DNA from: Coemansia sp. RSA 487 | Lineage: Eukaryota; Kickxellomycota; Kickxellomycetes; Kickxellales; Kickxellaceae | DNA: 64,000 bases | Assembly: GCA_027577595.1 (NCBI GenBank) | Contig: JANBRJ010000057.1 | Coordinates: forward strand, 45,680-109,679 | Reading direction: 5' to 3' | In this document: positions 20,210-30,003 of the stretch, one piece after another | How the letters are laid out: every line of letters starts with the position of its first letter | Position numbering within the stretch: the stretch's first letter is position 1 | Program-made: the position numbers and the translations under genes | The notes under the pieces: generated by a model | Told to the model about the DNA's origin: nothing | What the model saw: only the letters and a program-made list of their open reading frames with translations | The model's database searches: none

Positions 20210-21876
20210 TGAATTAGGGTTAAGAATTTTTATATTTATGGTAATAAAAAAGAAGTGAATGCTGCGGAAGGAAAAAGAAAAGCAGAGATCATCTTGAGGG
20301 TGTCTGGAAAAAAAGGCAGACTGGAAAATGGTTATGTTTTGTATGTGACTGTGAAAAAGGCACAATGCCTATTCAAAAGAATCTCGTGTTGAACCAACAG
20401 CTGAGAAAAAGAAAGCATAGCTGTCTCCAAGCATTGAACAGTGTATTTTTACAGCTGAAAGTAGGTGTGCCTTGGACAAAACAGAAAAGTGAGCTAGATC
20501 CGATATTTGTCTACAACTAAATACAATACGGGAGGGCTGTATTTACACAGATATCCTTTTTTGAATGTTCATTTGTATTCCTTTGTTTTTGTAAAGCAGG
20601 GCTACATGCTGCGTTCTTCTGTATTCGGCGTGTTTCCAAGTTCCGAATCACAATTTCTATGTCTAGTAGGCTGCAAAATGTATAGGTAGGTTTCTCATGT
20701 TTTGCGATGTTTTATTTGTTTTGGGGTGTTTTTTGGCTGTAAAAAAGCTGCGTATGCAAATGTTGTGATGAAAAGGGAAAATGATGCTTTCTTGCCTGTG
20801 TTTGCTTTTTTGTTGAACTTTTTACTAATCGCCTGTTTTCTCTTTTTCTGTTCTTTTGTATATTCCTGTCATCATCGCTTTTCCTATCTTTTCGGTTCTC
20901 ATCGTGGTTGTTTCTCTCTTTCACTCTCGTTTGTTTATTTCTCTTATTATTCTTTGGCCATTTCTCTTTTTTTATTCCCCAGCCCACATCTTTGCCACTA
21001 CCATTAACGGCAATCAAATAGCCAGTGATCATCGTTGCACTAACGGCGTCCTCTTTGGAGAGCGACCAACATGCAGCGCTTGCTGCTGGGTGCAACGACT
21101 TGTTGACCAAGCCTGTTGGTTTGGAATGGATCAGCAAAAAGAATATTGAATGGGGATACATGCGTGCGCTTATAGACCATGACGGATGGAGGAAGTAGTG
21201 GTCTACACAAACATAATCTAAGCGGAAGAAGACCGCTGCTGCTGTGCAGAGACTGGAGAGCAGAACCAAGCGCGTGCCGTAGTTATTTATTTGTTTATTC
21301 TTTTTTACTTATCAATTCATTTTCGAAGATGTGAGTGGATAGCTGCTCTACAGTGGTCAAGATATGGTTTTTTCCCTTTAATGCGGGGGTGGGCAAATGT
21401 TTATTCCGCGTATAATATACCAACTGTGTTTGAACTTGCAATACAGCGGCCAAAGCAATTGATTGACATGTAAGCACTGCAAATGTTGTTTTTGATCGTG
21501 GTTCAGCGAAAATACAGCAAGCAGTGCAGTTACAAACGATGTGTACGATACATTGTGAGAACGGAAACGATAGTCTACATTCAACTGAGAGATGTTGTCA
21601 TGTGTAGATCTTCTTCTAAATTTGTTAAGCACCAAGACCTGGAAATGTCTCTATTCTTGACAAACATACAGGTGGACGAATGTGTGATACGCATTGGAAT
21701 GTTTGATTGGAAAGGCAAACAGAGATATAGCGCCCATTACATGAATTGCAAGCATGAAAGCTGCGAAACTTAATCCTGTAAATAAATGGACAGACACCAT
21801 TTTCCAAATTAATGACAAGTCTTGGCACTTGTGCGTTCCCGCATAAAATAAACGATATTTGCCTTTTCCCTGTATT
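20210..21876. other. AT-rich intergenic region upstream of Fanzor copy 1
   Basis: No supportable gene. A minus-strand stretch at about 20980-21170 reads like protein (GLVNKSLHPAASAACWSLSK...) but I could not assign it. A dispersed repeat unit occupies 21384-21540. Confidence 0.4.
21384..21540 (+). repeat. Dispersed repeat, copy A
   Basis: About 157 bp matching the reverse complement of 40291-40449. Shared blocks, in order, are gagcaaatgttt/gggcaaatgttt, cgcgtataatata, gcaaatgttgttt, gatcgtggttca and acagcaagcag. No coding capacity; family unknown. Confidence 0.7.
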
Positions 21877-22299
21877 GTATTTTGCAAAACTAATTGTGTC
21901 GAATAGGAAAGATTACGCATCGAATGGTAAAAGGTTTGAGGTGGCTGTGATAACGATTCGGTTATAAAAGCCATTATTTCATTAAATAAATGAAAGGAAC
22001 TTCAGTTCCTTCTCGTGAATATTCCTGTAACAATGGCGATAACGCATTTTGTGTTCCAAGAAAAAGTCATTTTCACAGGCATGGCGAGTCGTTTGCGTCA
22101 GTTTGTGTGGCATATGCGTCAGTGCAAGACAGGAAAACACATGAGAAAACACAAATGATTAGTACTGTTGTCTAGAAGCAGCCACAGATGTTTAGCTCTT
22201 CAGCTCTCATTTGAGCACTTACTTGCAAAAGAGACAGTATCCTATCCTAGAATTAGGGTTTGCCGCGACTATAACCTTGGCTGAATTTCGTGGTGGTCG
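21877..22299 (-). repeat. Conserved 3' flank of the Fanzor relic (copy 2); candidate guide-RNA region
   Basis: The sequence downstream of the relic's stop aligns with the flank of the edge copy (63525-63851), apart from an 89-bp extra segment here (21956-22044). Similarity stops close to the 10-bp palindrome ttttgcaaaa (21880-21889). Conservation of noncoding sequence next to the nuclease stop fits an element 3' end carrying a guide RNA. Function is inferred. Confidence 0.5.
21956..22044. repeat. 89-bp segment bounded by 7-bp direct repeats, with internal hairpin
   Basis: The 7-mer gataacg occurs at 21949-21955 and 22038-22044, bracketing sequence absent from the otherwise similar copy 3 flank. 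Inside is a tight hairpin, aaggaact (21994-22001) and agttcctt (22004-22011). It could be a small insertion with target duplication, or copy 3 could have lost it by recombination. Confidence 0.45.
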
Positions 22300-23310
22300 T
22301 TATTTGTTTGTCCTCGCCGTATCCCTTTTCTTCTTGGGCTGCTGTTCATCGGTGGTAGCAACAGCAGCAGACTGACTGCGACAGAAGTACTCTGGAGTCT
22401 CACTGTGGTCGCGATGGCCATGGAAAATATCCCTAGAATTGAGAACGGCTGCGAGATCTCGGTTATACATGCGTGAGCGAGGAGTCAAAACACCATCCAC
22501 TTCCACGGGCCCATACATAGTTCGTTGGTGCACTTGAGGAGACCGTGGCAGAGTACTTCTTTCATCTTCTTTCGTTGGTAGGGGCGGGGTGGGGACTTTC
22601 AGAAACTTCTTGAGAGTGCCGGTGAGGCAGTTTGGGCAAGCCTTTGATGTTCTGAATTCGTCAATAAGATAGACTTGGCACACTTTCTTCCTCAGCATTC
22701 GCCGGAATCCGACCCCCCGTATAGGCCTCATGGTAGCGAGCTATTGGCGCACTCCAGTTGCCTAAGATCACAGTGGGCTTTTCATCGTCGCATGTCACTC
22801 AAATGCTCTTTGCTAGCTGCTCATCAGCTTGTTGCTGCTTGATGTGGGCGGATTGCCGAAGCTTGCGATGAATTGGCTGAGGGTTGTTCCCATTCTTGCT
22901 GGCAGTCATGGTGTTCGTGTAGAATTTACTCAGCACGGGCCAAACAGCAGCACGCGTCCTGACATATTGCTCATATTTACCTGGAAATATCCGATATGCA
23001 CGAAAAAGCAGCCAATCTAGCCTCGGTAGCCTTGATTTTGTTGCTGTCTGGATGCTCGTTCTTGACCTTTTCCCTCAGCTTGCGGTAGTGGGTCGCCTGG
23101 GCCTCTTTAGCTTTCTAGCTCCGTGTGTATCGGAGAAGAGCCTTCTCCTCAGAGGTGCTCTCACGCGCCATGCCAAAAGCGAGGTCCTGGCGACCTGGAT
23201 CCATGAAAATTGGGGTTTTCATGTTAGCCAGCTGCTCTGGCGAAAGCTTATGGATATACGTAAACTCGCCCGACTGCTTTTCTCTTGACTTTTTCGCTTC
23301 CTGGGCTTCC
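22300..23310 (-). pseudogene. Fanzor-like relic (copy 2), 5'-truncated and frameshifted
   Basis: Remnant of the C-terminal half. RuvC-I is recognisable as IFMDPGRQDL (Asp codon about 23199-23201), preceded by GEFTYIHKLS as in copy 1. The VILGNWSAP block and YLIDEFRTSKACPNC (relocated Glu and first zinc Cys pair) follow in other frames. YNRDLAAVLN (RuvC-III) and a Lys/Arg tail ending in ARTNK close it. Stops and frameshifts separate the pieces, so it is not a functional gene. It is closer to copy 3 than to copy 1. Its 5' side abuts the FIG4-like relic. Confidence 0.85.
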
Positions 23311-24300
23311 TGGACTCCTTGGGCCAAACAATCAATGTGGTTGCTATGCATCACATCTGTCTGCCTACGCATCCGTGTGCGCAGAGAACATATATTGCCA
23401 GCATTGCGTTGTTAGAAGTAGTTTGAGTACAGCTCGCTCCTGTTATGGAAAAACTCTGTCAGCGTCAGCGTTTCCTCTGCAACGACTTCTAGGATGGCCA
23501 GCACGTCCTCTTGGCAGTTCTTCTTGGCTCTTGACATATCCTAGGCCAAATAGCGACTTTTTTTGCCTCACGGTAAAAGTTGATTGAGATAATGAAGACC
23601 CTCCGAAAACGCTTCGCCCAGCGCCAATTCGCGCCTGGCACGCTCTTTGGCCTTTATCAGGTTAAGTACGATGATCGGCGTACCATAGCGATTGAACAGA
23701 TTACCAAAGCGTCGTCCGGCCTCCACAAAGTACGGGTCGTGTACGTTGATGTCAATTGGTGGTTTTAGTGCAGTTCTCAATGCGTCTTGCGACCGGAACA
23801 AGGGAATCGATCCACAGTGCTGCACATACGCTGTATAACTAGGGTTAGGGAACAAGCGATTGAAGGGCATGTCGAACGAGATCACCTCCATCGTATTGAC
23901 GACTTTCTCGATCTCTATATCGTTGGCAACGTAACCAGCATCATTGACTCTGCGCTTTAGGTACCACACACCAGTGAATATACGCGAGCAGCATGTAATC
24001 AGCGTTATGTAGACGTTGCAGCCAAATATGGACAGCCTCGACTGGTCAACGTAGCCGTGGATAAGCGGCCACTGTCCAGTCAGGAGAAACACCAACACCC
24101 TGCGTGACATTGCATATTAGCTGGTAGCTCCACACAAACGTTGAGCGGTAGTTCCACACGCAGAATGTCCTTTCGCATTTGTTATTGGCTTGCTTTGGAC
24201 AAGCACCAAAATACGATGCTTTGCTCATCTGGACGTTCCTTTGCAGCGTGTGCATGATGTCGTATGTGTGGCTGTAGTAAAAGTTCTTTGTCAAGTCGAC
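23310..24300 (-). pseudogene. FIG4-like (Sac-domain phosphoinositide phosphatase) relic
   Basis: Consecutive Sac/Fig4 signatures read down the minus strand with no intron but several frame changes: DLTKNFYYSHTYDIMHTLQ (about 24298), WPLIHGYVDQSRLSIFG (about 24070), LKRRVNDAGYVANDIE, GSIPLFRSQD, FNRYGTPIIVLNLIKAKE, YLNQLLP (about 23575), MSRAKKNCQEDVLAILE, and lastly SNHIDCLAQG (about 23320). The last block is the Cx5R(T/S) catalytic loop, with the Cys replaced by His and the Arg by Gln. About 325 residues of a normally much longer protein are present. It is a dead fragment wedged between LINE and Fanzor sequences. Confidence 0.8.
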
Positions 24301-25335
24301 ATTTTGAAGCGAAATATGCGCAGCGTACCACATCTTGGCCAGCAGTACGGTATTCGCAAGCATTGCATGTCCCATTTGGGATATGCGGTGGTCGCTCCAT
24401 CGCTCGATCGTTGCTTGGATATAATTATGGATTTTATCTTCCATCTGATTCACTCCTACTCCATTTCCATTGAATAGTATGCCAGCATATCGAATGGCCT
24501 CGCTTCCTTGCGGAAAGTTGCATGAAGTTGTGAATATTGGGTTGACAATGCGCAGACCCTCGGTCTTGTCATTATTGAACCTGGTGTTTGATGTACGGAT
24601 ATGAAGATCAATGACTCTCCCGAAAACCGCCATGTCGGCCTCAGAGAGTACAGTAATAGCTATGTCGTCGGTGAAGACCACGGCATAAAAGTTTTACCCA
24701 AGCAGATGAAGACCATTAGGATGGTGGAGGAAGTAGCATAACAGCAGCTCAGCAACGATGTTGTACAGCAGCGGCGACGGCAGATCCCCTTGTCTGAGGC
24801 CCTGGTGGATCTCCAACGGCTCAGCCAGCCACTGGCTAAACCAAATCCGGGTCGTACTACCTCGATAAATATTGCGGATCATGCTTCGGAAGCGGGGACC
24901 CACACCGCAGTGCTCTAGGCACCTATTGAGATAGCCCCAGTCTACTCGACCATATGCTTTCTGCTGGTCCAGCATCAGCAACGCACCTGTATCTTTTGCC
25001 AGATCCAGTTTACCGCATGCTATTGACATGTGTACCATATGAACATTCATAAATATAGATCGTTCCCTTCTAACCTCAGTTTGGTGCTGGCCAATAATCC
25101 AATCGGCTACGCGCTGTAAGCGAGCAGCAAGGGCATTCGTTATTAATTTAACATCAAGGTTGGAGCAAGAGAGATAGGACGCCATCGCTTTGCAAAAAGA
25201 AAGCATAAGGTTATTGTGATTCCGATCACCAGATTTGATCAGGTATTTTTTGTTTTGGCAGATTTTATTGTAAATAGTGAGAGATAGGAAGTGGGGAACT
25301 TCAACTCCGCTTTGTATAAATTGAAAAATAAACAT
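24300..25335 (-). pseudogene. Non-LTR (LINE) reverse transcriptase relic
   Basis: Contains LSCSNLDVKLITNALAARL, motif A as LLMLDQQKAYGRVDW (the usual Asp after KAY is Gly), motif B as GLRQGDLPSPLLYN, and after a frame change near 24690 motif C as FTDDI. The thumb-like region reads RYAGILFNG and W..HRISQMGHAMLANTVLLAKMWY. This is the order of an L1-like non-LTR reverse transcriptase. Endonuclease and N-terminal parts are absent. The frame carrying motif C runs without a stop into the FIG4-like segment at about 24300. Confidence 0.85.
25315..25322 (+). promoter_or_regulatory. TATA-like box of the nuclease-kinase gene
   Basis: The sequence tataaatt lies 94 bp before the ATG at 25409, inside the 5' edge of the minus-strand LINE relic. 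Confidence 0.4.
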
Positions 25336-25408
25336 TTACCATTCTCTCATTCTCAGCCTTTCATTCTTCATTCTTCTCAAGCATTCCTAGAAGGCCTTTC
25401 AACTTGAA

Positions 25409-27721
25409 ATGGAGTCACCGAACGATACACCTACACCTAACAGACACTCGCGTAACTTTCATGGTCCAGGCGGACTCGGTTCACAGGCCGCGCAGTCGAT
25501 GCTGGTAAGTGTCGGTTAAATTTTCACTAGCAGGCAGTGACACATAGAGCGACCATCCTGAGTAATATCAAAACTGAAACAAATTCACGTTTTCTTGCTA
25601 ATATTTATAGAGCGGAGGCCACGGCAGTATGATTGACTCGACGCCGGCGAAGCCGCAGACCAGAGATGACATTACTCCCGCTGAAGCCGAAGAGATGAAC
25701 AGATGTCGTGCAAGGTTGCTACGGCACTTTAAGGATGATCCGAAACCCCTGCTGTTCAATCAGTTTCTTGGCAATATTGGAGAACAAGGCGCATATAATA
25801 ACTTTGTCAAGTCAGCTCTGACGCTTTTCCATAACCTCGCACAAGCTGCTCCCGCTCTCGTAATAAAGAAGCTGGTGGTAACCGAAGGCCAAGAGCAAAA
25901 TGAAATGGCAACGGCCTTTGCTCACATGAACAAGACCAGCGAAGATGCGCTGATGGCTTATTTCATAAGGCTTTGCAGGGAAATGTCGAAGAGTGCAGTT
26001 GCGGCTGTAAGTGCACCCAACACGCCAAACGCCAATATTCCACAGGTGTGCTACAAGCTTGCTGACCACCAAAGTAAGCCGATTCCTGGAAGCTCCCACA
26101 AGGCCGATGGTGTTTTTACTACACAAAGCGCATGATTGAAAACCTATCATCGGTTCACATGGTTGTCGAGGCTAAGGTGGCACCCACTACGGGAAAAATT
26201 CCCGACAAGACAATGGGACAGCTTCTGGATTATGTAAACGTTATCTGGACCGAGCAGCCCACGCGCACATTTACGCCTATCTTATACATCCACGGTGAAA
26301 TTATCACACTCTTCGTCTTTACGCGCGGCCCTTGGTACCGAATCGAGCTTGGCAAGATATGTTACACCGACACTTCTCCAGATATTCTGGATGTCGAGAC
26401 TATCCGTATGTCTTTGCTACGCTTGTGGCTCATCGTAACACTGCCGGCCAACAAATTCGGCCACTTCTGCGACGTCAACACAGAATCGCCATACATCCAA
26501 TTTAGCCGCCCTGATGCCAGTACCAAATTGGCTAATGCAGTCCTGGCAGACTCGGAAAATCCGAACACGCTTTTGCTGGATTCGCGCATCTCGAGGATAG
26601 TCAACCCATATTCACGACTCGCCTATCTCTTCGACACGACGTACAAGTCCAAAAGAGCAGTCCTCAAGCTCTCTTGGACGCCGGTCAAGCGACTCCCAGA
26701 GAGCGCAGTGTATGACATCCTGCACCAGACTGGCGTCGAAGGTGTACCCGAGGTATATGACAGCGGCTTGATTCGGGCCGATTACTTTGGCTATCGCCTA
26801 GAGTACATCATTCTTGAGCACTGCGGGGAGTCGCTTGGAATCTATGTCGTGGAATGTCGGAAAAGGGGTGTCCCTGATTCTGAAATCCACAAAAACGCCA
26901 ACCAGTTCATCTGCCAGGTATCGAACTGCCTTGTTCAAGCGCGAGCACGTGGGATTCTTCATCGCGACATTTCGGACGAAAACATCGCGGTTCGCAACGG
27001 GCAGGCCAAGGTAATCGACTGGGGATATGCCAAGATCATCGAGTCGAACTCGTCGGGAGTTATAGGCATCGATCCAGCTGTTGCCGACAAGGTTGCTCAA
27101 CAGTGGGGATTTGACAAAGAAGCAGTCCTCGAAAACGAGGGCACTTGGGATCCGCTGACTGGTACTGTACTGTTTATGAGCGTACCGGTCTTGTTTGGGA
27201 TGCCAAAGCGCGGCCTGTTCGACGACATTGAGAGCCTGTTCTATGTCGTTCTCCGCGCATTTGCGGACTCTGAAGACTGCTGCGGCTTTAAACATTACGA
27301 CAATAAGACCCTTGCGCTCACCCGTGTTGGGATTTTGGGCTGTGAAAGCGGCTATCTGGAGCTATTCAGCGTTAAAAGCGACCTTGGCGCCCTCCAGGAG
27401 ACCGTTGATGCGATGTTAAAGTTTCTGTTCTACTTGGGCAACAAGTACGTTGGACACGAGCTCTTCAGCAATGGAGATCACGAGCGCCTGCCTGACCTAA
27501 GGCTGGCTAAAAAGCTTATGGATGAAAAGGCGGTGAATGATCTCAAGCTCTTCCTGCCCATTGTTCCTGTGAAAGTCGGCTCTGGCACGACGAGAAAGCG
27601 GAATGCAGCTGTCTCAAGCCCTGGAGAAGCGACAAATCCCAAAAAGGCATCCAGAGGTTCGACATTGGAAGGTCCATCCAGTCAGATGAGCACCCGCTCA
27701 CAAACTCGTGGCGAAAAGTAG
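25409..27721 (+). CDS. PD-(D/E)XK nuclease-like plus FunK1 protein kinase, one frameshift
   Basis: Exon 1 is 25409-25504 (32 codons) and the intron is 25505-25610 (GTAAGT...TATAG). Exon 2 reads on in phase to a TGA at 26133, where the frame changes by -1 (ATGA overlap). The second frame runs 26132-27721. Nuclease-like motifs span the break: KADGVF before it and MVVEAK after it, fitting D...ExK. A FunK1-type kinase follows, with LEYIILEHCGESL, catalytic HRDISDENI, DWG in place of DFG, and LFDDIESLFYVVLRAF. The tail is basic. Such nuclease-kinase proteins in fungi resemble Crinkler-type effectors. Either a sequencing error, a recent break, or recoding explains the shift; both halves are otherwise intact. 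Confidence 0.75.
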
Positions 27722-27895
27722 TTGAAAGTTATTTTTGAACTTTTGTAGAATAGCCATTTAGTATGTATAAAAATGTATGGTACTATGAAACACTGTTTGC
27801 TAGCGCTTTTCAATGAAAGCTATATCCAGAGACAGAGAGATAAAAGCCTGTTCCATTTGCAAAATCAAAATATGTTACTGTAATGCTAGGATAAA

Positions 27896-29148
27896 TCATA
27901 GAGCCCTGGGCTTCCAAAGACCGTAAGCGGTTCCAGGGTGCGTCTGCCAGAGCCTAACAGTCCCATCCTCCGAGCCCGTGGCATATACCTGGCCATCGGG
28001 GTTGAAGCAGGCGTCATGGACGGGTCCATGGTGGCCCTTGTGTGTGTCAACAAGGGCGCCAGACTCATAGTCAACGACTCTGATGAGTAGATCGGATCTC
28101 GCACCGGCAACGATGCGCGTTCTCTGCGGATTGATGGCAGCCACCGACACGTCATAATCGACCGTCAGATCCTTGACCACCTTGAATGTATCGGTGTCCC
28201 AGACAAGTATGCGGTTGCCCGCGGCGCACGACAGCAGCTTACCGTCGCCAGTAAGTGAAACGTTGGCAATTGGTCCGGGAGCGTCCAGCGACGCAACGAC
28301 GGCAGACGCTGAGCGTGGATCGATGATATTGATGCGGCGGTCTTCGCCAGCACTCAGCGCCAGGCGCTTGTGCCGGGTCCATTTGACGTTGCGGAGCGGG
28401 GCGTCGTGTGTGGCCACGGTGGTGGGTGCATCGGGCCTAGTAATGTCGAACAGGCGGACCGCCTTGTCTTGGCCACCCGTAATGACCTCGGCAGCAGTGA
28501 TGTCCTCGGCAAAGTCGGCGCTCTTGACTATGTGGTTGTGCGGAAGCGTCACGAGCTCTTGGCCGCTGATGGCGTTCCAAACTTTTGCAGTGTAGTCGGC
28601 CGACGCGGTGACGGCGCGTGTGGTGCTGGCATTGAGCATGGCGCTCCAGACAGCGCCCTTATGGCCGACAAACGTGCCAAGCCAGTCTCCAGTCTGTCCA
28701 TCGCGCAGAATTGGCTTGCCGTCTACATGCAAAATAAAAAGAGGACAAATTGATGACGCAAGGTGTGTTAGCTGTCTATAGAAGGGACAATTGCAGGTGC
28801 CACCCGCTCCCTCCCCAAAAAAAGGAAAGCGGGTTCGTCTAATGTTTGGTTTTCGCCAAATACGAAAAGAAAACAAATAACGAGAAATTTTTTCCACCAC
28901 AAACACAAGCATCACGCAATAGAAGAAAAAAAGCCTCCTTTTTTCTCAGAGCAAAAGGAAGACAGTAAACCATAGCAATTCATAGTATTATGAGGGCAGG
29001 CGTTACCTTTGCAGGCGCTAATGAGCATGTAGTGGTTACAGGAGATAAACCCCGAGAACGCCAGCTGCACTACTGGGCGCGTGTGTCCCGAGCACGTCAA
29101 CGGTATCTGCTGCGCCTGCTGGGGAGTTGGTGTGGTCGACGACGGCAT
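27896..29148 (-). CDS. STRAP: STRAP-like WD40-repeat protein, two exons
   Basis: Exon 1 is 29148-29007 and exon 2 is 28722-27896. The 284-nt intron has donor GTAACG and acceptor GCATGTAG, with matching phase (K, then G-AC giving D), for 322 aa. WD40 blades are plain: GHTRPVVQLAFS, GHKGAVWSAMLN...ASADYTAKVWN, ITGGQDKAVRLFD, SAGEDRRINIID and ATGSEDGTVRLW. The ISACKDGKPILRDGQTGDWLGTF block spanning the splice is the strongest family signature. STRAP/UNRIP binds SMN-Gemin complexes and kinase receptors in animals; in fungi it is a cytosolic RNA/kinase scaffold of uncertain role. Confidence 0.9.
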
Positions 29149-30003
29149 GATTAAAAGTATTTTAGCAGTATCCTGTTATCTGTTGAAGCTGTGAGTATGT
29201 TGTCTAGATGATGCCAAGTGAAAAGGGTATGTAAAAATGATGTAATGCTTGTGAAGCAAGGTGGTCGTTAGATGTGTATGGATATGTCGTTAAAACTTGG
29301 AGTCAGGATAATAAAAAAAAGCTCGTTAATTGACAGTAAGATGAAGAAAAAGCTGGGTATTTTTCGTGTACAGTAGACAAAAGAGAGATTCGTGCTTAAT
29401 CGGATATAAAGGTGTATCTCGCAGAAAGACAAACCAGAGTTTGTTTTTTGTTGTTGCTTCCTTTTGTCTTTTTAGCAGGGATGAAGGTTGGAAAGAAAGA
29501 TGTATGTAAAAAGAGTACTTGAAAAATAATGCAGCAGCAACAAAGAAGCGAAACTGAATAAAAAAGGGTTTTTTTTGGTTTGGAGAATAGAAAGACGAAA
29601 GAGTCTGTTTTGTCAAGCAGAAATCTAAGGGTTGGACAAGACGCAAGCTCTTGGAGAAAAATGCTGCTGAGTTGGTATTTGGCGCACTTTCCTTTAATCA
29701 GTCGGAAAACTTGGCAACTGAGCACAGCAACAAGTTTGCCTGGATATGCAAAAAAAGGAAATGGCAGGCGGTCCCGTGTCTGTAGATCGCCACCACATGT
29801 CCAGCCACGTCGCAGCCGCAAGCTCCAGCCAAGGTGGATCTGTCCAGGAATTAGCTCAGCACCCAAGTAAAATTTTTTCATAGAGATGTGGGCGCTGTCT
29901 CAGCCACACGACTTTTTTTCCAGCAAAAAGCCTGCTTGGATATCCCAACAACGCTGATTTTCTTCATTTTGGCTGATCAAGTAAATTGACTATTGTTACA
30001 CAC
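29149..30003. other. Intergenic region between STRAP and ARP6
   Basis: About 855 bp, AT-rich, containing the STRAP promoter. A 161-codon minus-strand frame (29396-29881) is Phe/Cys/Leu-rich low-complexity and not supported as a gene. Confidence 0.5.

Noticed and set aside
26074-26128. Short intron that might remove the frameshift in the nuclease-kinase gene (GTAAGC...AAAG)
   Set aside because: Joining these sites gives the wrong phase and an immediate stop, and would delete the nuclease Asp motif.
29396-29881. 161-codon minus-strand frame between STRAP and ARP6
   Set aside because: Low-complexity Phe/Cys-rich translation of AT-rich promoter DNA.
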